Positions 35,945 through 43,804 of a DNA stretch of 64,000 nt are shown here, in pieces. The DNA is from Lentzea cavernae. GTDB taxonomy: Bacteria; Actinomycetota; Actinomycetes; Mycobacteriales; Pseudonocardiaceae. The stretch lies in NCBI RefSeq assembly GCF_014653695.1, contig NZ_BNAR01000007.1:372001-436000 (forward strand). Direction: 5' to 3'. The translations under genes were made by a program, and so were the position numbers. Position 1 is the first letter of the stretch, and every line of letters starts with the position of its first letter. Below the pieces are notes generated by a model that was not told the DNA's origin, did no database searches, and saw only the letters and a program-made list of their open reading frames with translations.

Positions 35945-37036
35945 TCAGCAGAAGACCTCGGTGAGCAGCTTGTTGAAGGCATCTCCGGGGTCGCCCTCGG
36001 TGGGACCGCTGGTGGCGTTGAGCTCGAAGCGCTTCTTGCTGTCCGGCGTGCTCAGCAGCTGCGACGAGTAGCCGGGGATGCCACCGCCGTGACCCCACAC
36101 CTTGGTACCGCACGGCAGGGTCTCGACCTGCAGGCCGAGGCCGTACTGCGGGCTCACGGCCGTGGTCTTGCTGATCTCGGCCTGCTGGGCGGGCCTGAGC
36201 AGCTCGCCGCTCGACAGCGCAGTGATGAACGTGTCGAGGTCGCGGGTCGTGGAGATCATCTCACCGGCGGCCCAGGCGACCGACGGGTTGATGCGGGTGA
36301 TGTCGGAGGGCTTGCCCGCCACGGTCCAGTAGCCGTGGGCGTGCGGGCCCTTGATGTTCGGGCTGTCGCCGGGCACCTCGGTGTCGTTGAGGCGCAACGG
36401 CTTCAGGATCCGCTGCTCGACGGCCTTCTCGTAGGGCCTGCCGGTGAGCTTCTCGACCAGCAGGCCGGCGACGACGTAGTTGGTGTTGGAGTAGTTCCAC
36501 TGCGTGCCGGGGTCGAAGTCGAGCGGCTTCGCGGTGGAGATGGCGAGGAGCTCCTGCGGTGACCAGTGCTTGTAGCGGATCTTCTCGAACTCGTCCGGGT
36601 TGAGCGGCAACGCGTTGGTGTAGTTGAAGAGCCCGCTCGTGTGCTGCAGGACCTGGCGGACGGTGATCCGCTGGTCGATCAGCCCGGGCAGGTAGCGGAC
36701 GACCGGGGCGTCCAGGTCGAGCTTCCCCTCCCCGGCCAGCTGCAGCAGCACCGTCGACACGAACGTCTTGGTGATGCTGCCGACGCGGAACCTGCCGTTG
36801 TCCGGCACCGGGCGGTCGCCGTCCAGCTCGGCCTTGCCGGAGGTGGCGGTGAAGCGCTGCCGCCCGTCCACGACCCTCGCCTGCACGCCGAGCGCCGCCC
36901 CGCTCCGCGTGATCTGGTCCAGTGCCTGCTGGACGGCCTTGCGGTCCGTGCCCGACGTGTCCGCCGAGGCGACGCCCGCGGTGGTCAGAGCCAGCAGGCT
37001 CGCTGCGGTGACTGTGGCTACCAATCGAATCCCCAT
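35945..37036 (-). CDS. Secreted serine hydrolase (class C beta-lactamase / DD-peptidase fold)
   Basis: A 363-residue exported protein with a signal peptide ending near GVASA. It has the three penicillin-recognising motifs: SITK (SxxK nucleophile), YSNTNY (YxN) and HGGGIPGY (HxG). Supporting stretches are LLQLAGEGKLDLDAPV and VLQHTSGLFNY. The nearest known types are Streptomyces R61 DD-carboxypeptidase and alkaline D-peptidases. It may trim peptidoglycan or D-amino-acid peptides. ATG 37036 (MGIRLVATVT) starts the signal peptide. It lies downstream of a clear paralogue on the same strand. Confidence 0.9.
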   Translation of the reverse strand: MGIRLVATVTAASLLALTTAGVASADTSGTDRKAVQQALDQITRSGAALGVQARVVDGRQRFTATSGKAELDGDRPVPDNGRFRVGSITKTFVSTVLLQLAGEGKLDLDAPVVRYLPGLIDQRITVRQVLQHTSGLFNYTNALPLNPDEFEKIRYKHWSPQELLAISTAKPLDFDPGTQWNYSNTNYVVAGLLVEKLTGRPYEKAVEQRILKPLRLNDTEVPGDSPNIKGPHAHGYWTVAGKPSDITRINPSVAWAAGEMISTTRDLDTFITALSSGELLRPAQQAEISKTTAVSPQYGLGLQVETLPCGTKVWGHGGGIPGYSSQLLSTPDSKKRFELNATSGPTEGDPGDAFNKLLTEVFC

Positions 37037-37118
37037 GCCCCCACCTTGGCGAGGCGCGGCACACCTCCGCATCCACCTTCAGTCGTACGGAGTCCCTAGG
37101 GGTTTTGCTGAGAGACCT

Positions 37119-38201
37119 CTAGCAGAAGATCTCGTTGACCAGCTTGCCGTAGGCGTTCGCCGGGTCGCCGGTGCCGACACCGGCGCTGATGGAGAGCTCC
37201 ACCCGGCGCTTCAGGTCCGGGGTCGAGTAGGCGTAGCTCGAGAAGCCCGGCACACCACCGGGGTGGCCGATGATCGTGGTGCCGCACGGGGCCTTCTCCA
37301 CGAAGACGCCGAGGCCGTAGTCGGTGCTCACCGCGGTGGTCTTCGTCAGTTCGGTCTGCTGGGCGGGCTGCAGCAGCCTGCCGGTGAGCAGCGCGGCGTA
37401 GAAGGTGTCGAGGTCGCGGGTGGTCGTGATGACGTCACCGGCCGCCCAGAAGACGGACGGGTTCCAGCGGGTGGTGTCGATCGGCTGCCCGTTCACGACG
37501 CCGTACGAGTGGGCGTGCGGGCCGCGGATCTCCACGTCGTCGCCGGGGAACGTGGTGTCGTTGAGGCGCAACGGCTTCAGGATGCGCCGCTCGACGGCCT
37601 CCTCGTACGGCCTGCCGGTGGTCTTCTCGATCAGCAGGCCGAGGACGACGTAGTTGGTGTTGGAGTAGTTCCACCTCGTGCCGGGTTCGAAGTCCAGCGG
37701 CCTGCCGGTGGAGATCGCGACGAGCTCCCGCGGCGACCAGCTCCGGTAGCGGATCTCCTCGAAGCCCTGCGGGTCGAACGCGAGGGCGTCGGTGTAGTTG
37801 TAGAGCCCGCCGGTCATCTGGAGCAGGTGGCGGACGGTGACCCGGCCGTCGATCAGGCCCGGCAGGTAGCGGTCGACGGGCGCGTCCAGCGAGATCCTGC
37901 CCTCGCCGGCGAGCTGCAGGACGACGGTCGAGGTGAAGGACTTGGTGATGCTGCCCGCGCGGAACCGGCCGTTGAGCGGCACCGGGCGCGGCTTGTCCAT
38001 CTCGGCGGTGCCGGACCGCGCGGTGAAGTGGGTCCGGCCGTCGGTGATCCGGGCCTGGGTGCCCTGGGCGACCCCGACCGCGACGAGTTCGTCCAGCCCC
38101 TCCTGGACGATCCTCCGGTCGACCCCCGTCTCCTCGGCGACGGCGGTGCCGGTGAAGAGCAGGCTGAATGCGGCGATGGCGGCTGGCAAGCGTTTCCCCA
38201 T
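37119..38201 (-). CDS. Secreted serine hydrolase, tandem paralogue
   Basis: A 360-residue exported protein that aligns end to end with the preceding neighbour's product: SITKSFTSTVVLQLAGEGRI, YSNTNYVV, KPLRLNDT, and HPGGVPGFSSYAYS as the HxG motif. Both end in a Cys (EIFC and EVFC) that may pair with the internal Cys of the PCGT motif. The signal peptide is MGKRLPAAIAAFSLLFTG. The gene is a local duplication of the same DD-peptidase-like enzyme; divergence at many positions suggests different substrates. The M14 carboxypeptidase gene lies 14 bp upstream, so the three may form one leftward transcript. Confidence 0.9.
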   Translation of the reverse strand: MGKRLPAAIAAFSLLFTGTAVAEETGVDRRIVQEGLDELVAVGVAQGTQARITDGRTHFTARSGTAEMDKPRPVPLNGRFRAGSITKSFTSTVVLQLAGEGRISLDAPVDRYLPGLIDGRVTVRHLLQMTGGLYNYTDALAFDPQGFEEIRYRSWSPRELVAISTGRPLDFEPGTRWNYSNTNYVVLGLLIEKTTGRPYEEAVERRILKPLRLNDTTFPGDDVEIRGPHAHSYGVVNGQPIDTTRWNPSVFWAAGDVITTTRDLDTFYAALLTGRLLQPAQQTELTKTTAVSTDYGLGVFVEKAPCGTTIIGHPGGVPGFSSYAYSTPDLKRRVELSISAGVGTGDPANAYGKLVNEIFC

Positions 38202-38215
38202 GCCACCACAACGCG

Positions 38216-39496
38216 TCAATACGGACGTTTTGCTGCGTTCATGGCCGAAACGAGCATGGGACGCACTTTCGGCCAGTGCACGTCCTGCTGGCACGAGAAC
38301 GCCGGCAGGAAGCCGCCGCACCGGCCCGAGCTCGCGCCGATCTCCCAGACGAAGCTGGGCACGCCCAGGTCGTCGTACACCCAGTCGTCCGTGGCGCCGG
38401 AGGCGTTGTAGAGCACCTCGCCGGGCTGGCCCGCGGTGAAGCCGGACAGCGCGGCCATGTCGTTCGCGATCTTGCGCAGCGCGGCGTCGTTGCCCGTCTT
38501 CTGCGTGCTCCAGCCCCACGGGAAGAGCACGTAGTCGCCGTAGCTGTGCATGGAGATCACTGCGCCGGTCGTGTCGGCGGAGGCGGTCGCGGTGTCACCG
38601 GGCGCGCGGGTGTCGCGGTAGAGCTTGCGCCACAACGACTCCAGCGCCTGGACCTCCACTTCGGAGTCGGCGCGCGTGCCCTGGTAGGTCTCGCTGCACT
38701 TGTTCCTGGACGAGCCGACCTCGCCCCAGTGCGAGCCGGCGTTGCGGTTGAGGTCGACGCCACGGGGGCCGGAGGTGCAGGTGCCGTTCGCGTTCTTGCG
38801 CTGCAGGACGGGCGTGTCACCGCCGGACTCGACGATCTCGACGCCGTCCGGGTTGGCGATCGGCACGACCCAGACCTCGACGGCGTCGAGCATCGCGGTG
38901 AGGTCCTGCGAGCCGACCAGGTCGTCGACGAACCGCCACGCCATGTCGCCGGTGGTGATCTCCCTGGCGTGGAGCTGGCCCATCACGAACAGGCGCGGCT
39001 TCGGCGCGGTGGGCGTCAGCGCGCAGTCGCCCGGGCTCTTCCGGGTGATGCAGACGGCTTTCAGGTCGTAACCGCCGCTGCCCTGCGTCTTGCGCCAGGA
39101 GTCGCCGTAGTCGACGACGGTCGCGAGGCCGGGGTGGGCGCGAGCGACCTCGTCGAGGTGGGCGAGGTGCGCGGTGATGGTCCGGTAGCCGCCGTAGTAG
39201 GTCGTGCCCGCGAGCGACCGCGGCTCCCGCTGCGATGGAGGCGTCACCGTCTCGACGGTGGACCCGTAGCCGTCGGCGCGCAGCTCCTGGGAGGTCCGCG
39301 GGCCGCCGACGACGAACAGGTCGGCGCCGTCGCGCTGTTCCAGCACGTCGTAGCCGAGGCCCAGCAACCGTTGCGCGGAATCACCCATCGGTGCCGGCAC
39401 GCGCAGCACGTACGTCGCTTGTGGACCTTCCGCCGGAGCCGGTGCTGGGCTGAGGAGGAGGGCCAGGCAGGCGAGCAGGGCGACAGCGGTCCGCAT
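38216..39496 (-). CDS. Secreted M14 zinc carboxypeptidase
   Basis: A 426-residue secreted metallocarboxypeptidase (carboxypeptidase T/A type). The signal peptide MRTAVALLACLALLLSPAPA and a propeptide of about 80 residues precede the catalytic domain. Zinc ligands are in QLHAREITTG (HxxE) and ISMHSYGDYVLFPWG; GVDLNRNAGSHWG binds substrate and FVWEIG carries the catalytic Glu. It removes C-terminal residues from peptides outside the cell. ATG 39496 begins the signal peptide; the open frame continues upstream but only by chance. It heads the group with two serine hydrolases. Confidence 0.93.
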   Translation of the reverse strand: MRTAVALLACLALLLSPAPAPAEGPQATYVLRVPAPMGDSAQRLLGLGYDVLEQRDGADLFVVGGPRTSQELRADGYGSTVETVTPPSQREPRSLAGTTYYGGYRTITAHLAHLDEVARAHPGLATVVDYGDSWRKTQGSGGYDLKAVCITRKSPGDCALTPTAPKPRLFVMGQLHAREITTGDMAWRFVDDLVGSQDLTAMLDAVEVWVVPIANPDGVEIVESGGDTPVLQRKNANGTCTSGPRGVDLNRNAGSHWGEVGSSRNKCSETYQGTRADSEVEVQALESLWRKLYRDTRAPGDTATASADTTGAVISMHSYGDYVLFPWGWSTQKTGNDAALRKIANDMAALSGFTAGQPGEVLYNASGATDDWVYDDLGVPSFVWEIGASSGRCGGFLPAFSCQQDVHWPKVRPMLVSAMNAAKRPY

Positions 39497-39786
39497 GATC
39501 AACGATGATGGGCCGTTCGGCTGATCATCGCCAGTCCGTTCGACCGACCGGATGATTACCGTCCGGTTTTTGGGACACCACGGGCAACCACTTGGCGGGC
39601 TGTGACGAAAATCAATAACATTCCGGCTGGCATCGCAGAAGTTGTTGTGCAGAAGCGGGAGCGCAAGCCATGGACCACCTTTACAACGACGGTGTCGCCG
39701 AGATCTCCTTCCCCTGACGGGGTTCCGTCGCGGACGACGACGAGGGGCTGGAGCCGACGATCGTGCGCAGCGTGGACTGACGAAAC

Positions 39787-41958
39787 TCAGGCCGTCCGCG
39801 CGGTCCTCAGGCGGTGGGCCAGCGCCGTGTGGCGGCGGCCCGCCCCGACCGTGCGCACCGCCTGGCCGATGGCCCGTTTGCTGCCCACGAGCACCACGAG
39901 CTTCTTCGCGCGCGTGACGGCGGTGTAGAGCAGGTTCCGTTGCAGCATCATCCACGCGCTGGTCGTGATCGGGATGACCACGCACGGGTACTCGCTGCCC
40001 TGGGAGCGGTGGATGGTCATGGCGTAGGCGTGGCTGAGCTCGTCCAGCTCGGAGAACTCGTAGTCGACCTCTTCGTCCTCGTCGGTGCGGATGGTGAGCT
40101 TCTGCTCGACGGTGTCGAGGCCGATCACCACGCCCAGGGTGCCGTTGAAGACGCCGTTGCGGCCCTTGTCGTAGTTGTTGCGGATCTGGGTGACCTTGTC
40201 GCCGAGCTTGAACACCCTGCCGCCGAAGCGCTTCTCGGGCAGGTTGTCCCTGGACGGCGTCAGCGCCTCCTGGAGCACGGTGTTGAGCGCGCCCGCACCG
40301 GCGGGGCCGCGGTGCATCGGGGCGAGGACCTGGATGTCCTTGCGCGGGTCGAGCCCGAACTTGCGCGGGATGCGGTTCGCGACGACGTCCACGGTCAGCG
40401 CGGCCGCGTCCTCGGCCTCGTCGGCGCTGAAGAGGAAGAAGTCCGGCACACCCTGGACGATGGGGTAGTCGCCGCTGTTGATGCGGTGGGCGTTCGTGAC
40501 GACGCCGGACTCCTGGGCCTGGCGGAAGATGTGCGTGAGCCGGACGTTCGGGATCGGGCTGCCCTGCGCGAGCACGTCCCTGAGCACCTCCCCCGCGCCG
40601 ACGCTCGGCAGCTGGTCGACGTCTCCCACCAGCAGCAGGTGCGCGCCGGGCGGGACGGCCTTCACGAGCTTGTTGGCCAGCAACAGGTCCAGCATCGAGG
40701 CCTCGTCGACGACCACGAGGTCGGCGTCGAGCGGGTGGTCGCGGTCGTACGCCGCGTCGCCGCCGGGCTTGAGCTCGAGCAGGCGGTGGACGGTGCGGGC
40801 CTCGTGGCCGGTGAGCTCGGTGAGGCGCTTGGCCGCGCGTCCGGTGGGGGCGGCCAGGACGATCTTGGCCCGTTTCGCCTGGGCGAGCCGGACGATCGAG
40901 CGGACCGTGAAGCTCTTGCCGCAGCCGGGACCGCCGGTCAGCACGGCGACCTTCTGCGTCAGCGCGAGCTTGACCGCCGCCGCCTGGTGTTCCTCGAGGT
41001 CGGTGCCGAGCCAGGCCAGGGCCTTGTCCCAGTCGACGGTCGCGAAGCTCGGCATGCGGTCGTCGTCGCTGTGCAGCAGGCGTTTGAGCTGCGCGGCCAT
41101 GGAGATCTCGGCGCGGTGGAACGGGACCAGGTAGATCGCGATCTCGTCGTCCGGCAGCTCCTCGCGGACCACGCCTTCCTCCTCGACCAGTTCGCCGAGG
41201 CAGTCGATGACCAGCCCGGTGTCGACCTGGAGGATCTTGATGGCGTCCGCGATGAGGGCCTGTTCCGGCAGGTAGCAGTTGCCGTCGGTGGTGGCCTCGG
41301 AGAGCGTGAACTGCAGCCCGGCCTTCACGCGCTGCGGGCTGTCGTGCGGGATGCCGACGGCCTTGGCGATCACGTCGGCGGTCTTGAAGCCGATCCCCCA
41401 CACGTCGCCCGCGAGGCGGTACGGCTCGTCCCTGACCACGTCGATGGACTTGTCCCCGTACTGCTTGTAGACGCGGACGGCGAGGCTCGTGGAGACGCCG
41501 ACGCCCTGCAGGAAGACCATGACCTCCTTGATGGCCTTCTGCTCCTCCCAGGCGTCGGCGATGAGCTTGGTGCGCTTCGGGCCGAGCTTCGGGACCTCGA
41601 TCAGTCTCTGCGGCTCGTGCTCGATGACCTCCAGGGCGTTCACGCCGAAGTGGGTGACGATCTTGTCCGCGAGCACCGGGCCGATGCCCTTGATCAGGCC
41701 GGAGCCGAGGTAGCGGCGGATGCCCTGGATCGTCGCGGGCAGGATCGTCGTGTAGTCGTCGACGTGGAACTGCTTGCCGTACTGCGGGTGCGAGCCCCAG
41801 GTGCCGCGCATGCGGATCGACTCGCCCGGCTGCGCGCCGAGCAGCGCGCCGACGACCGTGACCAGGTCACCTCGGCCCGTGTCGACCTTGGCGACGGTGT
41901 AGCCGTTGTCCTCGTTGGCGTACGTGATCCTCTCCAGGACCGCTTCGAGGACGTTCAT
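39787..41958 (-). CDS. recD2: RecD2-type DNA helicase
   Basis: A 723-residue 5'-3' superfamily 1B helicase. The N-terminal RecD2 domain (ITYANEDNGYTVAKVD, then helix-hairpin-helix repeats GIGPVLADKI and VPKLGPKRTKLI) precedes the motor: motif I GGPGCGKSFTV, motif Ia APTGRAAKRL, motif II VVVDEASMLD, motif III LVGDVDQLPSVG, and late motifs TIHRSQGSEYP and YTAVTRAKK. Such enzymes act in DNA repair and recombination outside RecBCD. The length is normal. It diverges from a two-component operon, 84 bp apart. Confidence 0.93.
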   Translation of the reverse strand: MNVLEAVLERITYANEDNGYTVAKVDTGRGDLVTVVGALLGAQPGESIRMRGTWGSHPQYGKQFHVDDYTTILPATIQGIRRYLGSGLIKGIGPVLADKIVTHFGVNALEVIEHEPQRLIEVPKLGPKRTKLIADAWEEQKAIKEVMVFLQGVGVSTSLAVRVYKQYGDKSIDVVRDEPYRLAGDVWGIGFKTADVIAKAVGIPHDSPQRVKAGLQFTLSEATTDGNCYLPEQALIADAIKILQVDTGLVIDCLGELVEEEGVVREELPDDEIAIYLVPFHRAEISMAAQLKRLLHSDDDRMPSFATVDWDKALAWLGTDLEEHQAAAVKLALTQKVAVLTGGPGCGKSFTVRSIVRLAQAKRAKIVLAAPTGRAAKRLTELTGHEARTVHRLLELKPGGDAAYDRDHPLDADLVVVDEASMLDLLLANKLVKAVPPGAHLLLVGDVDQLPSVGAGEVLRDVLAQGSPIPNVRLTHIFRQAQESGVVTNAHRINSGDYPIVQGVPDFFLFSADEAEDAAALTVDVVANRIPRKFGLDPRKDIQVLAPMHRGPAGAGALNTVLQEALTPSRDNLPEKRFGGRVFKLGDKVTQIRNNYDKGRNGVFNGTLGVVIGLDTVEQKLTIRTDEDEEVDYEFSELDELSHAYAMTIHRSQGSEYPCVVIPITTSAWMMLQRNLLYTAVTRAKKLVVLVGSKRAIGQAVRTVGAGRRHTALAHRLRTARTA

Positions 41959-42042
41959 GGGGCGAACCTACCCCGCGGGTCTGCACACGATCTTCACAAC
42001 TTGTCCCGGCGTCCTCCACGACATACCCATAAAGTCGCCGCC

Positions 42043-42717
42043 ATGACAGGTCAGCGCAGGGTGCTCGTCGTGGAGGACGACATCACGATCGCCGAGTCCG
42101 TGGCCGCGCGGCTGCGTGCTGAGGGCTTCGAGGTGGCCGTCGCCCACGACGGGCCGTCCGGGGTGGCGTTCGCCGCCTCGTTCCTGCCCGACCTGGTGGT
42201 TCTCGACGTGATGCTGCCGGGGTTCGACGGGCTCGAGGTGTGCCGGCGGATCCAGGCGTCGCGGTCGGTGCCGGTGCTGATGCTCACCGCGCGGGGGGAC
42301 GAGACCGACCTGCTGGTCGGGCTCGCCGTGGGGGCCGACGACTACCTGACGAAGCCGTTCTCGATGCGCGAGCTCGCGGCACGGGTGCACGTGCTGCTGC
42401 GGCGGGTGTCGCGGGCGGTGTCGTCGCGGTCGCTGGAGCTGGGTGATCTCCTGATCGACCTGGCGTCGCGGCGGGTGTCGCGGTCGGGCGTCGAGGCGCA
42501 TCTGACGCCGACCGAGTACGACCTGCTGGTGTTCCTGGCCGAGCGCCCCTCCGCCGTGCAGGCCCGCGAGCGGTTGCTGGCGGAGGCGTGCGGGTGGCAC
42601 GAGGGGGCGTCGTCGCGGACGGTCGACTCGCACGTGAAGGCGCTGCGCCGCAAGCTCGGCGCCGACCTGATCCGGACCGTGCACGGCGTGGGGTACGCGT
42701 TGGAGGTACCCCGGTGA
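42043..42717 (+). CDS. OmpR/PhoB-type response regulator
   Basis: A 224-residue response regulator: receiver with VVEDD, the phospho-acceptor Asp in VVLDVMLPGFDG, Thr in MLTARGDE and Lys in YLTKPFSM, then a winged-helix effector (LTPTEYDLLVFLAE, SSRTVDSHVKALRRKLGADL, RTVHGVGYAL). ATG 42043 is the first start after the promoter gap. Its stop overlaps the GTG of the sensor kinase (GTGA), so the two proteins are translationally coupled. No target genes are evident, though the DUF4173 gene follows the kinase by 92 bp. Confidence 0.95.
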   Translation: MTGQRRVLVVEDDITIAESVAARLRAEGFEVAVAHDGPSGVAFAASFLPDLVVLDVMLPGFDGLEVCRRIQASRSVPVLMLTARGDETDLLVGLAVGADDYLTKPFSMRELAARVHVLLRRVSRAVSSRSLELGDLLIDLASRRVSRSGVEAHLTPTEYDLLVFLAERPSAVQARERLLAEACGWHEGASSRTVDSHVKALRRKLGADLIRTVHGVGYALEVPR

Positions 42718-43712
42718 AGCGCGTGCTCGAGCTGCTCGACATGCTGCCGCGCCCGCTGGACTCGGTGCGGTCGATCAAGCTCAAGCTCGGGATCGTGATC
42801 GTGGTGTCCGGGTGCGTGTCGTTCGCGTACTTCCGCTACGTGACCGGCTGGCTGCCACCCCGGACGACGCTGATCGCCCTGGTGCTGGGCCTGCTGACCT
42901 CGCAGCTGCTCGCGCACGGCATGACCTCGCCGTTGCGGGAGATGACCTCCGCCGCCCGCTCGATGGCCTCCGGGGACTACTCGCGGTCGGTGCGCGTCTC
43001 GTCGTCCGACGAGGTCGGGCAGCTCGCCGAGGCGTTCACGGTGATGGCCGCGGACCTGGCCGCCGCCGACCAGCAGCGGCGCGAGCTGATCGCGAACGTG
43101 TCGCACGAGCTGCGAACGCCGATCTCGGCGTTGCAGGCCGTGCTGGAGAACGTGGTGGACGGCGTGGCGGTCGCCGACGCGGCCACCATGCGGACCGCCC
43201 TGGCGCAGACCGAGCGGCTGGGCCGGCTGGTCACCGAGCTGCTGGACCTGTCGAAGATCGACGCCGGGGTGCTGTCGCTGAACCGGGAGACGTTGCCGGT
43301 GTCCTCCCTGGCGGCCGACGTGGTGGCGGAGGCCGCCGTGGCCGCCCCCTCCGCCGCGTTCTCGATCGACGTGCCGGCTGATCTGACTGTTTTCGCTGAC
43401 GGGGAGCGGCTGCACCAGGTGCTCGTGAACCTGGTGGACAACGCGGCCCGGCACGGACCCACCGGGGGGTTGGTGTCCGTGACCGGGTACGCGTCCGCTT
43501 CGAGCGTGGTGCTGGAGGTCCGGGACGAGGGGCCCGGCATCGCGCCGGCCGACCGCTCGCGGATCTTCGAGAGGTTCACCCGAGGGGAGAGGGCGGGCGG
43601 TGGCGGGACCGGGCTCGGGCTCGCCATCGCCCGGTGGGTGGTGGACCTGCACGGCGGCACGATCGCCGTCGTGGAACCCGGGTCCTGCATCCAGGTGACC
43701 TTGCCTCGCTGA
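42714..43712 (+). CDS. Sensor histidine kinase partner
   Basis: A 332-residue membrane histidine kinase. Two membrane segments (about 22-42 and 50-66) enclose almost no external loop, so it probably senses within the membrane or through a partner. A HAMP-like segment (SPLREMTSAARSMASGDYSR) precedes the phospho-acceptor helix IANVSHELRTPISAL. The ATPase has the N box NLVDNAARHG, G1 DEGPGI, F ERFTRGE and G2 GTGLGLAIA. GTG 42714 overlaps the regulator stop by 4 nt. Confidence 0.94.
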   Translation: MKRVLELLDMLPRPLDSVRSIKLKLGIVIVVSGCVSFAYFRYVTGWLPPRTTLIALVLGLLTSQLLAHGMTSPLREMTSAARSMASGDYSRSVRVSSSDEVGQLAEAFTVMAADLAAADQQRRELIANVSHELRTPISALQAVLENVVDGVAVADAATMRTALAQTERLGRLVTELLDLSKIDAGVLSLNRETLPVSSLAADVVAEAAVAAPSAAFSIDVPADLTVFADGERLHQVLVNLVDNAARHGPTGGLVSVTGYASASSVVLEVRDEGPGIAPADRSRIFERFTRGERAGGGGTGLGLAIARWVVDLHGGTIAVVEPGSCIQVTLPR

Positions 43713-43804
43713 CCTGGGCTTTTTGCCTCTGGACGACTTGATGTCCGCACCGCTGTGACGGTGTGGCGGTGACGCACGCCCGTGTTCGGGCTTGGGAGAG
43801 AGCT

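Noticed and set aside
35945..38201. The two serine hydrolases as beta-lactamase resistance genes.
   Set aside because: SxxK, YxN and HxG are shared with DD-peptidases and esterases; nothing here supports antibiotic hydrolysis.
38216..41401. A 1061-codon open frame joining the M14 peptidase to upstream sequence.
   Set aside because: The added part is an alternative frame of recD2; the M14 gene has its own signal peptide starting at 39496.
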